Position numbers and translations under genes: made by a program. Below, in pieces: positions 34,738 through 43,857 of a DNA stretch of 64,000 nt. How positions within the stretch are numbered: position 1 is the first letter of the stretch; every line of letters begins with the position of its first letter. Origin of the DNA: Burkholderia sp. SRS-46 (GTDB lineage Bacteria > Pseudomonadota > Gammaproteobacteria > Burkholderiales > Burkholderiaceae); contig NZ_PTXL01000014.1 in the NCBI RefSeq assembly GCF_004343775.1, positions 62,001-126,000 of the forward strand, in the 5' to 3' direction. Under the pieces are notes generated by a model that did not search any database, had not been told where the DNA came from, and saw only the letters and a program-made list of their open reading frames with translations.

Positions 34738-35802
34738 TCACACCGCCGCGGCTTCGTCCGCGAAATCGATCAGCACCTTCATCGCGCGCCGCCGGTCGCC
34801 CGCGAGTTCGAACGCGCGGCCCGCTTCACGCATCGGGAACACGCCGGTCACGGCCGGCCGCAGGTCGACACGGCCGGCATTGATCAGCGCCACCGCCAGC
34901 GCGAACTCCGCATGGAAGCGGAACGAGCCGCAGATCGACAGCTCCTTCGCCACGACCACGTTCTGCGGCAGGCTCACGTCGCCGCCGAGCCCGAGCTGCA
35001 CGACCACGCCACGCGGCCGCATCACGTCGAGCCCGTCGCGCAATGCCTGCGCATTGCCGGAGCATTCGATCATCACGTCGAACGTGCCCTTGTCGGCCCC
35101 GTGGCGCGCGACCCATTCCGTATCGGTCGCCGCGTTGATCGTGCGATCGGCGCCGATCGCGCGCGCGATCGCGAGCGGCTCGTCGACGACGTCGGTCGCA
35201 ACCACTTCCGCCGCGCCGTGCACACGGGCGGCCGCCACCGCGAGCACGCCGATCGGCCCGCAGCCGGACACCAGCACGCGGCGGCCGATCAGCGGGCCGG
35301 CGCGCGACACCGCGTGCAGCCCGACCGCGAACGGCTCCGCAAGCGCGGCAAGCGACAGCGGCACGTGGTCCGCGACCTTCACGCACTGGCGCGCGTCGCA
35401 CACCAGCGCATTGCGGAACGCGCCCTGCACGTGCGGCATCCGCATCGCGCTGCCGTAGAAGCGCATGTCGAGACACTGGTTCGGCAAGCCCTCGAGGCAA
35501 TAGCGGCACGCGCCGCACGGCCGGCTCGGGTTGACGGCGACGCGGTCGCCGACCCGCACCGACGTCACGTCCGGCGCGACCGCCGCCACCGTGCCGGCCA
35601 CTTCATGGCCGAGCACCATCGGCTGCTGCAGCCGGATCGCGCCGAAGCCGCCGTGCCGGAAATAATGCAGGTCGGACCCGCAGATGCCGCCCATCGCGAC
35701 GTCGACCCGCACCTGGCCCGGGCCGATCTCGTCCGGCTCCTGCGCTTCGAGCCGCAGATCGTTCGGCCCGTGAATCACGAGACACATGCAACGCATACGC
35801 AT
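34738..35802 (-). CDS. idnD: zinc-dependent alcohol dehydrogenase, L-idonate 5-dehydrogenase type
   Basis: A 354-residue medium-chain dehydrogenase. Catalytic zinc ligands are Cys41 (GGICGSDLHYFRHGG) and His66-Glu67 (VLGHEVAGTV); structural zinc cysteines are at 96, 99, 102 and 110. The NAD(P) fold has VLVSGCGPIGVLAVAAARVHGA. It probably oxidises L-idonate to 5-ketogluconate, a role supported by the nearby idnO-like gene; sorbitol or threonine dehydrogenase activity is the alternative. The start MRMRCMCLVIHG has GAGGA upstream. It follows the hydroxyacid dehydrogenase stop by 10 bases. Confidence 0.82.
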   Translation of the reverse strand: MRMRCMCLVIHGPNDLRLEAQEPDEIGPGQVRVDVAMGGICGSDLHYFRHGGFGAIRLQQPMVLGHEVAGTVAAVAPDVTSVRVGDRVAVNPSRPCGACRYCLEGLPNQCLDMRFYGSAMRMPHVQGAFRNALVCDARQCVKVADHVPLSLAALAEPFAVGLHAVSRAGPLIGRRVLVSGCGPIGVLAVAAARVHGAAEVVATDVVDEPLAIARAIGADRTINAATDTEWVARHGADKGTFDVMIECSGNAQALRDGLDVMRPRGVVVQLGLGGDVSLPQNVVVAKELSICGSFRFHAEFALAVALINAGRVDLRPAVTGVFPMREAGRAFELAGDRRRAMKVLIDFADEAAAV

Positions 35803-35812
35803 GGCGGAATCC

Positions 35813-36769
35813 TCAGACAACCGGGGTAAGCAACGGCGCGCCGGCGAAGTGCGCGCGCAGATTGTCGCGCACGAGCCAGCCCATCGCCTGGCGCGTCTCG
35901 ACGGTGCCGCTCGCATGATGCGGCTGCAGCAGCACGTTCGGCAACGCGAGGAAGCGCGGGTCGATGCGCGGCTCGTTCCAGAACACGTCGAGCGCGGCGC
36001 CGGCGATCGACCGGCGCTCGAGCGCATCGATGAGCGCGGGCTCGTCGACGGTCGTGCCGCGCGACACGTTGATCAGGTAACCGAATTGCCCGAGCGCGTC
36101 GAGCACCGGCGCATCGACGAGCGCGCGCGTCGACGGCCCGCCCGCGAGCGTCACGACCAGCAGGTCGGACCAGGCGGCGAGCGCGGCGAGATCGCCGAAG
36201 AAGCGGTGCGAGGCGTCGTCGCGCGGCGCGACGTCGAAGTAGCCGATCTCGACGTCGAAGCCGGACAGCCGCCGCGCGAGGGTCGAGCCGATGCGGCCGA
36301 AGCCGACGATCCCGACGCGCTTGCCGTACAGGCGCGTGACGAGCGGCATGTCGCCGTCGCGCCATGCGCCCGAGCGCACGTACGCATCGCCGGAGCCGAT
36401 CCGTCGCAGCAGCGCGAGCGCGAACCCGACGGCGAGATCGGCGACGTCGCCCGTCAGCACGTCGGGGGTATTCGTCACGCGGATGCCGCGTCGGCGCGCG
36501 GCGGCGAGATCGATCCCGTCGGTGCCGACGCCGTAGCACGCGACGATCTCGAGCTTCGGCAGCGCGGCGAGCAGCGCCGCGTCCGCGCCGAGATCGCCGC
36601 GCGTCGCGATCGCGCGCACGCCGGCGCCGTGCTCGGCGAGATACGCGGCGCGGTCGCCCGCCTCCCACAGGCGGTGGACGTCGTAACCGGCGTCGAGCCA
36701 TTCCGTATCCCACGGCTGGTAGGGGCCCGTCATCAGCAATCCGGGCCGGGGGGTCGATTCGTGCGCCAT
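35813..36769 (-). CDS. D-isomer-specific 2-hydroxyacid dehydrogenase (possible 2-ketogluconate reductase)
   Basis: A 318-residue NAD(P)-dependent dehydrogenase. VGIVGFGRIGSTLARRLSGFD is the nucleotide-binding motif; the catalytic set is Arg in INVSRGTTVDEPAL, Glu in FWNEPRIDP and His in LQPHHASGTVETRQ. The family includes glyoxylate/hydroxypyruvate reductases and 2-ketogluconate reductase. The idn-like neighbours favour ketogluconate, but this is inference. The start MAHESTPRPGLLMTGPY is selected by context: the MHS transporter gene ends 47 bases upstream. Confidence 0.85.
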   Translation of the reverse strand: MAHESTPRPGLLMTGPYQPWDTEWLDAGYDVHRLWEAGDRAAYLAEHGAGVRAIATRGDLGADAALLAALPKLEIVACYGVGTDGIDLAAARRRGIRVTNTPDVLTGDVADLAVGFALALLRRIGSGDAYVRSGAWRDGDMPLVTRLYGKRVGIVGFGRIGSTLARRLSGFDVEIGYFDVAPRDDASHRFFGDLAALAAWSDLLVVTLAGGPSTRALVDAPVLDALGQFGYLINVSRGTTVDEPALIDALERRSIAGAALDVFWNEPRIDPRFLALPNVLLQPHHASGTVETRQAMGWLVRDNLRAHFAGAPLLTPVV

Positions 36770-36816
36770 CTGCGCTGCTCCTGTCGAGTGAGGGGGATGA
36801 GGGTGACGGGTCCGGC

Positions 36817-38277
36817 TCATGCGTGCCGCGCGAGCGTGTCGGCGGCCGGCGCGGGCGACGCCTGCGCCGCGTCGAGCGGATCGTCGAGATCGCGGTTCAG
36901 TGTTTCCGGCATCCGCGACGTGGTGAACAGCGTGATCAGCGTCAGCACGGCCAGATACGCGGCGATCGGCAGCCATGCGCGCGCGCCGGCCGCGTGGTCG
37001 CCGCCGTGCAGCGCGATCACCATCGCGATGAGCGTCGCGCCGACGAGCGGCGCGATGCCGCCCGCGAGCACCGCGGACGCCTCGCGCGAAAACGACACGC
37101 CCATGTAGCGGTGCCGCGCGCCGAACAGTTCCGGCAGCAGCGCGGCCTGCGCGCCCAGCATTCCCCAGTTGGCGAAGCCCTGCGCGATCGAGATCGCGAT
37201 GATGCTCGCGACGGCGTTGCCCTGGCTGAAGATCCACCACGCCGGAAACGCGAGCGCGAGCTGCAGCCACGCGAACGTGCGATACACGCGCACTCGGCCG
37301 AAGCGGTCGCTCAGGCGGCCCGCGAACGGCACCGTGACGGCGCCGACGGCCGCCGCGCACACCAGCGCGAGCGCGCCGATCGGCCCTTTCATGCCGATCA
37401 CGCCGGCGAGATAGCTGATCGCGAGCGCCTGGTAGATCGACGAACCGCCGTTCTCGGCCATCCGCAGGCCGATGCCGGTCAGCAGCGAGCGCTTCGAGTG
37501 CCGCACGACGCTCTGCAGCGGATTCGCCGCGATCTGCGCGCGCTTCTCGAGCCGCACGAAGGTCGGCGACTCGTGCAGCCGCACCCGCATGTAGATGCCG
37601 ACGCCGACGATCACCGCGCTCAGCAGGAACGGCACCCGCCAGCCCCAGCCGTCCGTCACGCGCTCGAGGTTCGCGAGCAGCACGAAATACACGGCGGCCG
37701 CGAGCACCGTGCCGAGCTGGATGCCGAGGAACGGCAGCGACGCATACAGGCCGCGCTTGCCCGCAGGCGCATATTCGGTCATCAGCACCGCGGCGCCCGC
37801 CTGCTCCGCGCCGGCGCCGAGCCCCTGCAGGATGCGCAGCAGCACGAGCAGCGCGGGCGCCCAGTAGCCGGCCGTCGCGAAGGTCGGCAGCACGCCGATC
37901 AGCGTGCTCGCGATGCCCATCAGCAGCACCGTCGCCGTCAGCACGAACTTGCGCCCGATGCGGTCGCCGAGCACGCCGAACACGACGCCGCCCAGCGGCC
38001 GCACCGCGAAGCCGACGAAGTACGTGCCGAAGCTCGCGATCAGCCGCATCTCGGCGGTCTGCGCGGGGAAGAACAGCGGCCCGAAGATCAGCGCCGATGC
38101 CAGCGTGTACAGCGCGAAATCGTAGTATTCGAGCGCGCTGCCGAGCGAGCAGGTCCACGCGGCGCGGTTGAGCTGCCGCGCGTCGACGCCGCGCCGCGCG
38201 TCGGGGCCGGCCGGCGTGCCGGGATGGGTGGCGAGGTGGGCGTCGCGTTCGGCGAGCGGCGGGGAAGTACGAGCCAT
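36817..38277 (-). CDS. MFS transporter, metabolite:H+ symporter (MHS) family
   Basis: A 486-residue, 12-helix transporter. AAWTCSLGSALEYYDFALYTLASALIFGPLFFP is the signature first helix of the MHS branch (ShiA/ProP/KgtP). VFGVLGDRIGRKFVLTATVLLMG and LLVLLRILQGLGAGAEQAGAAVLMTEYAP are its loop motifs. It probably imports the carboxylate or sugar acid used by the surrounding dehydrogenases. The start MARTSPPLAERD follows AGGAG. It is 275 bases downstream of idnO. Confidence 0.88.
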   Translation of the reverse strand: MARTSPPLAERDAHLATHPGTPAGPDARRGVDARQLNRAAWTCSLGSALEYYDFALYTLASALIFGPLFFPAQTAEMRLIASFGTYFVGFAVRPLGGVVFGVLGDRIGRKFVLTATVLLMGIASTLIGVLPTFATAGYWAPALLVLLRILQGLGAGAEQAGAAVLMTEYAPAGKRGLYASLPFLGIQLGTVLAAAVYFVLLANLERVTDGWGWRVPFLLSAVIVGVGIYMRVRLHESPTFVRLEKRAQIAANPLQSVVRHSKRSLLTGIGLRMAENGGSSIYQALAISYLAGVIGMKGPIGALALVCAAAVGAVTVPFAGRLSDRFGRVRVYRTFAWLQLALAFPAWWIFSQGNAVASIIAISIAQGFANWGMLGAQAALLPELFGARHRYMGVSFSREASAVLAGGIAPLVGATLIAMVIALHGGDHAAGARAWLPIAAYLAVLTLITLFTTSRMPETLNRDLDDPLDAAQASPAPAADTLARHA

Positions 38278-38387
38278 CGTTGTCTCCTGTCGACCAGGGC
38301 CGGCGCGTGGGCGCCTGCGCGGGTCCGATGCTTTGCGGCCGACCGGAGGTCGACTGGACCTGGCGTTCGCGCGCCGGGTTGCGTCCC

Positions 38388-38401
38388 ATGCAAAGCTGTC
38401 T
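38388..38401. promoter_or_regulatory. TCCCATGCAArGCT motif upstream of the MHS transporter
   Basis: TCCCATGCAAAGCT lies in the 275-base gap between the MHS gene and idnO. TCCCATGCAAGGCT occurs upstream of allantoicase at 29881-29894 in the same orientation. Possible shared site; function unknown. Confidence 0.3.
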
Positions 38402-38552
38402 CCGTTACGGATTCCGGATGCGCGAACGCAGCCGGGCCATCGTCCCGCTCGTGCGGCGGGCTTCGTGTGGATTCGGGCGCATTGCGTGACTGCATGTTGC
38501 CGCCGCCTGCCCGTGGCGCCCTGCGCGCAGGCGGCCAACTGCGGACGGCCGG

Positions 38553-39326
38553 TCAGACGGCGCTCGTCAGCCCGCCGTCGACGAACAGCGTCTGGCCGTT
38601 GACGAAATCGGATGCCGCCGACGCGAGGAAGATCGCCGCGCCGCACAGCTCGTCGACGCGCCCCCAGCGGCCGGCCGGCGTGCGCTTGCACAGCCAGTCG
38701 GAAAACGCCGGATCGTCGACCAGCGCGCGGTTCAGCTCGGTCTCGAAATAGCCGGGCGCGAGGCCGTTGGCCTGGATGCCGTGGCGCGCCCAGTCGGCGC
38801 ACATGCCCTTCGTCAGCATCCGCACCGCGCCCTTGGTGGCCGCATACGGCGCGATCGACGGCCGCGCGAGCTCGCTCTGCACCGAACAGAGGTTGATGAT
38901 CTTGCCGCGCCCGCGCGCGATCATGTGGCGCGCGACCGCCTGCGCGACGTTGAACACGCCGTCGAGGTTCACGCGCATCAGCGCATGCCAGTCGTCGGGG
39001 TCGAATGCGTCGAGCGGCGCGCGGCGCTGGATGCCCGCGTTGTTCACGAGGATGTCGATCGCGCCGATCCGCGCCTCGGCTTCGTCGATCGCCGCGCGCA
39101 CCTGGCCGTGGTCGGTCACGTCGAACACCGCATGGTCGGCCGCGAAGCCTGCCTCGCGGAAATGCCGCGCGAGCGAAGCGGCCTTCTCCTCATTGCGATC
39201 GTTGATGACGATCGCCGCCCCCGCTTCGGCCAGGCCGCGGGCGAGCGTCAGCCCGATCCCGCGCCCCGATCCGGTAATCAGCGCGCGGCGGCCGTCCAGG
39301 CGGAACCGGTCAAGCGCGTTCGTCAT
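38553..39326 (-). CDS. idnO: SDR oxidoreductase, gluconate 5-dehydrogenase (IdnO) type
   Basis: A 257-residue classical short-chain dehydrogenase. RALITGSGRGIGLTLARGLAEAGA is the NAD(P) site; LVNNAGIQRRAPL is a further conserved block; the catalytic Ser is in LCSVQSELARP and Tyr-x3-Lys in YAATKGA. NNAGIQRR and PGYFETELNRALV are typical of gluconate 5-dehydrogenases, which interconvert 5-ketogluconate and gluconate. With idnD it would form an idonate-to-gluconate route. The start MTNALDRFRLDGRR follows GAGGAGAC. It is divergent from a LysR gene. Confidence 0.83.
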   Translation of the reverse strand: MTNALDRFRLDGRRALITGSGRGIGLTLARGLAEAGAAIVINDRNEEKAASLARHFREAGFAADHAVFDVTDHGQVRAAIDEAEARIGAIDILVNNAGIQRRAPLDAFDPDDWHALMRVNLDGVFNVAQAVARHMIARGRGKIINLCSVQSELARPSIAPYAATKGAVRMLTKGMCADWARHGIQANGLAPGYFETELNRALVDDPAFSDWLCKRTPAGRWGRVDELCGAAIFLASAASDFVNGQTLFVDGGLTSAV

Positions 39327-39432
39327 GTCTGTCTCCTCGTGCCGATGAGCCGGCCGCCCGTCGCGGCCGGTCTCGCGTTGAACGTATCTTCCGCGCCCGG
39401 CCGGGCCCCGCGCCAATGGTCTTTTTTGAAGT

Positions 39433-39455
39433 GGTTATCATGGAATCTGATCACC
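39433..39455. promoter_or_regulatory. inverted repeat upstream of the LysR gene
   Basis: GGTTATCA and TGATCACC (seven of eight positions pair) flank a seven-base spacer. It covers an upstream in-frame ATG at 39440 and lies between the divergent idnO and LysR genes, as a LysR operator would. Confidence 0.4.
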
Positions 39456-39475
39456 GGAACCCGCCCCCGCCACCC

Positions 39476-40366
39476 ATGGAACTCAAGCAGCTGCGCGCCT
39501 TCGTCACCCTCGCGGAAGAACTGCACTTCGGGCGTGCCGCGCAGCGCCTGTTCATCGTGCAGCCCGCGCTGAGCATGCAGATCAAGGCGCTCGAGGCGGA
39601 ACTCGACGCGCGGCTGTTCGAGCGCGACCGGCACAAGGTCGAATTGAGCGACACCGGGCGGTTGTTCCTGCCGGAGGCGCGGGCCACGCTGCAGCAGGCC
39701 GCGCGCGCCGAGCAGATCGCGCGGCTGTCGAGCCGCGGCGAGATCGGCACGCTGCGCATCGCATTCGTGTCGTCGGTGCTGCCGGTGCTGCTGCCGGCGG
39801 TACTGCGCGAGATGCGCGCGCGTTACCCGCTGATCACGGTCGAATTGAAGGACATGCCGACGCCCGACCAGGTCGCGGCGCTGCGCGACCGCCGCATCGA
39901 CTTCGGGATGATCCGGCTGCCGGCCGCCTATGCGGGCATCGACACGCGGGTGGTGCTCGAGGAGGGGTTCGTCGTCGCGCTGCCGCCCGGGCATCCGCTG
40001 GCCGCGCGCGACGCGATCGCGCCGGCCGACCTGTGCGGTCATCCGGCATTCGTGCTGGCGCGCCGCTACGCGCCGGGCTTCCACGACGACATGCTGCTGG
40101 CGCTGAGCCGCGCCGGCACGACGCTCGAGATCGCGCAGGAGTTCGGCGAATTCACCACGATGCTCGCGCTCGTCGCGGCGGGAATGGGGATCGGGCTGAT
40201 CCCGGCGGAAGCGGCGAGCGCGCTGCCGCCGAACGTGCTCGCGCGGCCGCTCGATCTCGCCGGGCACCGCAGCGGCATCGGCCTCGCCTGGACCGATCTC
40301 GACAGCCCGCTCAAGCGCGCGTTCGTCGATGCGGTCGAGCAGGCGGCCGCGGCATCCAGGCAATAA
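39476..40366 (+). CDS. LysR-family transcriptional regulator
   Basis: A 296-residue regulator. The DNA-binding domain is MELKQLRAFVTLAEELHFGRAAQRLFIVQPALSMQIKALEAELDARLFERDRHKVELSDTGR; the effector domain has LRIAFVSSVLPVLLPAVLREMRARYPLITVELKDMPT. The AEELHFGRAAQRL pattern resembles the BenM/CatM-like and HcaR-like branch. The start MELKQ is preferred over ATG 39440, which falls in an inverted repeat. It is divergent from idnO and probably controls the ketogluconate cluster. Confidence 0.85.
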   Translation: MELKQLRAFVTLAEELHFGRAAQRLFIVQPALSMQIKALEAELDARLFERDRHKVELSDTGRLFLPEARATLQQAARAEQIARLSSRGEIGTLRIAFVSSVLPVLLPAVLREMRARYPLITVELKDMPTPDQVAALRDRRIDFGMIRLPAAYAGIDTRVVLEEGFVVALPPGHPLAARDAIAPADLCGHPAFVLARRYAPGFHDDMLLALSRAGTTLEIAQEFGEFTTMLALVAAGMGIGLIPAEAASALPPNVLARPLDLAGHRSGIGLAWTDLDSPLKRAFVDAVEQAAAASRQ

Positions 40367-40396
40367 AAAGCCCGGCCGGAACAACCGGGCCGGGCT
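40363..40396. terminator. bidirectional terminator between LysR gene and gapA
   Basis: Nine-base arms AGCCCGGCC (40369-40377) and GGCCGGGCT (40388-40396); on the minus strand the hairpin is followed by TTTTATT, a strong gapA terminator. Confidence 0.85.
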
Positions 40397-40442
40397 CGAT
40401 CGCCGCGCACGCCGCCTCGCGGCGGCCGCGCAACGTGCGGGC

Positions 40443-41453
40443 TTACTTCGCGTTCGCGAATGCGACTGCCGTATCCAGCATGCGGTTCGAGAAACCCCAC
40501 TCGTTGTCGTACCAGCTCGACACCTTGACGAGACGGCCCGACACCTTGGTCAGCGTCGCATCGAACGTCGACGAAGCCGGGTTGTGGTTGAAGTCGATCG
40601 ACACCAGCGGCGCGTCGTTGTAGCCGAGGATGCCCTTCAGCGCGCCTTCCGACGCTTCCTTCATGATCGCGTTGACTTCCTCGACCGTCGTGTCGCGCTT
40701 CGCGATGAACGACAGGTCGACGACCGACACGTTGATGGTCGGGACGCGGATCGCGTAGCCGTCCAGCTTGCCGTTCAGTTCCGGCAGCACGAGGCCGACC
40801 GCCGACGCCGCACCCGTCTTGGTCGGGATCTGGCTGTGCGTGGCCGAACGCGCGCGGCGCAGGTCTTCGTGGTAGACGTCCGTCAGCACCTGGTCGTTCG
40901 TGTACGCGTGGATCGTCGTCATCAGGCCGGTTTCGAGGCCGATCTTGTCGTTCAGCGGCTTGACGAGCGGCGCGAGGCAGTTCGTCGTGCACGATGCGTT
41001 CGAGATGACCGTGTGCTCGGCCTTCAGCACGTTGTGGTTCACGCCGTAGACAATCGTCGCGTCGACGTCCTTGCCGCCCGGCGCCGAGATGATCACCTTC
41101 TTCGCGCCGCCCTTCAGGTGCGCGCTGGCCTTTTCCTTCGTCGTGAAGAAGCCCGTGCATTCCATCACGACGTCGACGCCCAGCTCGCCCCACGGCAGTT
41201 CGGCCGGGTTGCGGTTCGCCAGCACGCGGATCTTGTCGCCGTTGACGACCAGGTAGTCGCCGTCGACCGACACTTCACCCGGGAACTTGCCGTGCGCGGT
41301 GTCGTACTGGGTCAGGTGCGCGTTGGTCTTCGCATCGCCCAGGTCGTTGATCGCGACGATCTCGAGATCGTGCTTCTTGCCGTTTTCATAAAACGCACGC
41401 AGCGTGTTGCGGCCGATACGGCCGTAGCCGTTGATTGCGACGCGGATCGTCAT
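40443..41453 (-). CDS. gapA: glyceraldehyde-3-phosphate dehydrogenase
   Basis: A 336-residue NAD-dependent glycolytic enzyme. The N-terminal Rossmann motif is VAINGYGRIGRNTLRAF; the catalytic Cys155 lies in SNASCTTNCLAP and the catalytic His in MTTIHAYTNDQ (about residue 182). WYDNEWGFSNRM is the family C-terminal block. It starts 90 bases after tktA stops, so tkt-gap is probably one transcription unit. It ends at a strong terminator. Confidence 0.97.
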   Translation of the reverse strand: MTIRVAINGYGRIGRNTLRAFYENGKKHDLEIVAINDLGDAKTNAHLTQYDTAHGKFPGEVSVDGDYLVVNGDKIRVLANRNPAELPWGELGVDVVMECTGFFTTKEKASAHLKGGAKKVIISAPGGKDVDATIVYGVNHNVLKAEHTVISNASCTTNCLAPLVKPLNDKIGLETGLMTTIHAYTNDQVLTDVYHEDLRRARSATHSQIPTKTGAASAVGLVLPELNGKLDGYAIRVPTINVSVVDLSFIAKRDTTVEEVNAIMKEASEGALKGILGYNDAPLVSIDFNHNPASSTFDATLTKVSGRLVKVSSWYDNEWGFSNRMLDTAVAFANAK

Positions 41454-41543
41454 GGTCTATCTCCTGATGGCTGAAAAAAATTCGTTTCGTGCAGCTTCAC
41501 GGTGCGGCGCGCGCGTGGGGACGCGCGCGCCGCGAATGGGCAT

Positions 41544-43571
41544 TTAGGCCAGCACGGCCTTGGCCGTCTCGACGACCTTGTCGACGGTGAAGCCGAAGTG
41601 CTTGAACAGCACGCCGGCCGGTGCCGATTCGCCGAACGTATCGATCCCGACCACGCCGCCTTCGAGGCCGACGTACTTGTGCCAGAAGCTCGTCACGCCC
41701 GCTTCGATCGCGACGCGGCGCACGCCGTGCGGCAGCACGCGCTCGCGATACTCGGCGTCCTGGCGGTCGAACACGGTGGTCGCCGGCATCGACACGACGC
41801 GTGCCGCGATGCCCTGCTGCGCGAGCGGCTCGACGGCCTTCATCGCCAGCTCGACTTCCGAGCCCGTCGCGATCAGGATGATCTTGCGCGCGACGATTTC
41901 TTCGTCCCAGTCCTTCAGCACGTAGCCGCCCTTCTCGATGTTCGCGATCTGCACATCGGTGCGCGGGTTGAACGCGAGGTTCTGGCGGCTGAAGATCAGG
42001 CTCGACGGACGATCCGCGGCGACGGCGTGGGTCCACGCGACGGCCGTCTCGACCGTGTCGGCCGGACGCCAGACGTCGTGGTTCGGGATCAGGCGCAGGC
42101 TCGACACGTGCTCGATCGACTGGTGCGTCGGGCCGTCCTCGCCGAGGCCGATCGAATCGTGCGTGAACACGAAGATCGACGGCACCTTCATCAGCGCGGC
42201 GACGCGCAGCGCGTTGCGGCTGTAGTCGGAGAACGTCAGGAACGTGCCGCCGAACGGCTTGTGGCCGCCGTGCAGCGCGAGGCCGTTGATCGCGGCGCTC
42301 ATGCCGAATTCGCGCACGCCGTAGTTGATGTGGTTGCCCAGCTTGACGCCCGGGCCTTCCGGATTCGCGCGGACCGCCTTCGACGCCTTCCAGTTGGTCA
42401 GGTTCGAGCCGGTCAGGTCGGCCGAGCCGCCGAGCAGTTCCGGCAGCGCGGCAGCCAGCCCTTCGATCGCCAGCTGCGACGCCTTGCGGGTCGCCACCGT
42501 CTCGGCGCGCTCGTTCGCGCCGGCGATGATCGCCGCGGCCTTCTCGGCCCAGTCGGCCGGCAGCTTGTTGGCCATCCGGCGCTCGAACTCGGCCGCTTCC
42601 GTCGGGTACTTCGCGCGGTACTGCGCGAACGCGGCGTCCCAGTCGGACTCGCTGCGCGTGCCGGCTTCCTTCGCGTCCCATGCCGCGTAGACTTCCTGCG
42701 GAATCACGAACGGCTCCCACTTCCAGCCGAGCGCCTCGCGCGTCTTCGCGATTTCGTCCGCGCCGAGCGCCGCGCCGTGCACGTCGTGGCCGCCGGCCTT
42801 GGTCGCCGCGCCCTGGCCGATCACGGTCTTGCAGCAGATGATCGTCGGCTTGTCGGACAGCTTCGCCTTCGCGATCGCCGCGTCGACCGCGTCGACGTCA
42901 TGGCCGTTCACGTTCGGGATCACGTTCCAGCCGTAGGCCTCGAAACGCTTCGGGGTGTCGTCGTGGAACCAGTTGACGACGTCGCCGTCGATCGAGATGC
43001 CGTTGTCGTCGTACAGCGCGATCAGCTTGTTCAGCTTCAGCGTGCCGGCCAGCGAGCAGGCCTCGTGCGAGATGCCTTCCATCAGGCAGCCGTCGCCGAG
43101 GAACACGTACGTGTGGTGATCGACGATCTTCGCGTCGTCGCGGTTGAACTCGGCGGCCATCAGCGATTCGCCGAGCGCCATGCCGACCGCGTTCGCGAGA
43201 CCCTGGCCGAGCGGGCCGGTCGTCGTCTCGACGCCCGGCGTGATGCCGTATTCCGGGTGGCCCGGCGTCTTCGAGTGCATCTGGCGGAAGTTCTTCAGCT
43301 CCTCCATCGGCAGGTCGTAGCCGGTCAGGTGCAGCAGCGCGTACAGCAGCATCGAGCCATGGCCGTTCGACAGCACGAAGCGGTCGCGGTCCGACCAGTG
43401 CGGGTTCGCCGGATTGTGCTTGAGGTGGCGCGACCAGAGCGCGACGCCGATCTCGGCCATGCCCATCGGCATGCCGGGGTGGCCGGAGTTCGCTTGCTGG
43501 ACGGCATCCATCGCGAGCGCGCGGATCGCATTGGCCATCAGGGTGGTGGAGGCGGGAGACGAAGTCGTCAT
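41544..43571 (-). CDS. tktA: transketolase
   Basis: A 675-residue thiamine-diphosphate enzyme of the pentose phosphate pathway. N-terminal landmarks are AVQQANSGHPGMPMGMAEIGVALW and NGHGSMLLYALLHLTGY. The TPP-binding motif is GDGCLMEGISHEACSLAGTLKLNKLIALYDDNGISIDG, and the second domain has THDSIGLGEDGPTHQSIEHVSSLR. The start MTTSSPASTTLMANAIRALAMD is the normal start. An AT-rich TAAAAT at 43712-43717 on the minus strand is a possible -10 for it. Confidence 0.96.
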   Translation of the reverse strand: MTTSSPASTTLMANAIRALAMDAVQQANSGHPGMPMGMAEIGVALWSRHLKHNPANPHWSDRDRFVLSNGHGSMLLYALLHLTGYDLPMEELKNFRQMHSKTPGHPEYGITPGVETTTGPLGQGLANAVGMALGESLMAAEFNRDDAKIVDHHTYVFLGDGCLMEGISHEACSLAGTLKLNKLIALYDDNGISIDGDVVNWFHDDTPKRFEAYGWNVIPNVNGHDVDAVDAAIAKAKLSDKPTIICCKTVIGQGAATKAGGHDVHGAALGADEIAKTREALGWKWEPFVIPQEVYAAWDAKEAGTRSESDWDAAFAQYRAKYPTEAAEFERRMANKLPADWAEKAAAIIAGANERAETVATRKASQLAIEGLAAALPELLGGSADLTGSNLTNWKASKAVRANPEGPGVKLGNHINYGVREFGMSAAINGLALHGGHKPFGGTFLTFSDYSRNALRVAALMKVPSIFVFTHDSIGLGEDGPTHQSIEHVSSLRLIPNHDVWRPADTVETAVAWTHAVAADRPSSLIFSRQNLAFNPRTDVQIANIEKGGYVLKDWDEEIVARKIILIATGSEVELAMKAVEPLAQQGIAARVVSMPATTVFDRQDAEYRERVLPHGVRRVAIEAGVTSFWHKYVGLEGGVVGIDTFGESAPAGVLFKHFGFTVDKVVETAKAVLA

Positions 43572-43790
43572 GTCGAGTCCGGAGTACGAGTCGAGAAAAC
43601 GGGGCACGTGCGGTATCCGGAAGCTCGCGGGCCGGCCGCTTCCGGCGCGCAGTGCGGCGCCAGACGGACGCGAGGCTGGTGGAGCCAACGGACAGGGCAG
43701 CAAAGCCTATTATTTTAACAGAATGGCTGACATTTCCCTTCCCGGCGGTCGGCGTTCGGGCCCGGTTTTTCGTCAAGCTTCCCGCCTTCT

Positions 43791-43820
43791 TTCCGCCGTC
43801 CGTTTCTCGCCCTCTATAAT
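43791..43820 (+). promoter_or_regulatory. candidate sigma-70 promoter for speE
   Basis: TTCCGC (43791-43796) and a consensus TATAAT (43815-43820) are 18 bases apart, ending 37 bases before the speE GTG. Confidence 0.5.
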
Positions 43821-43857
43821 TCAGAAGTTGGCACTCCCCGCCCCGCGCGGCTTTTCC

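Noticed and set aside
38278..38552. A small gene between the MHS transporter and idnO
   Set aside because: Short frames here have no ribosome site or plausible composition. The region looks like promoter and leader DNA for the transporter.
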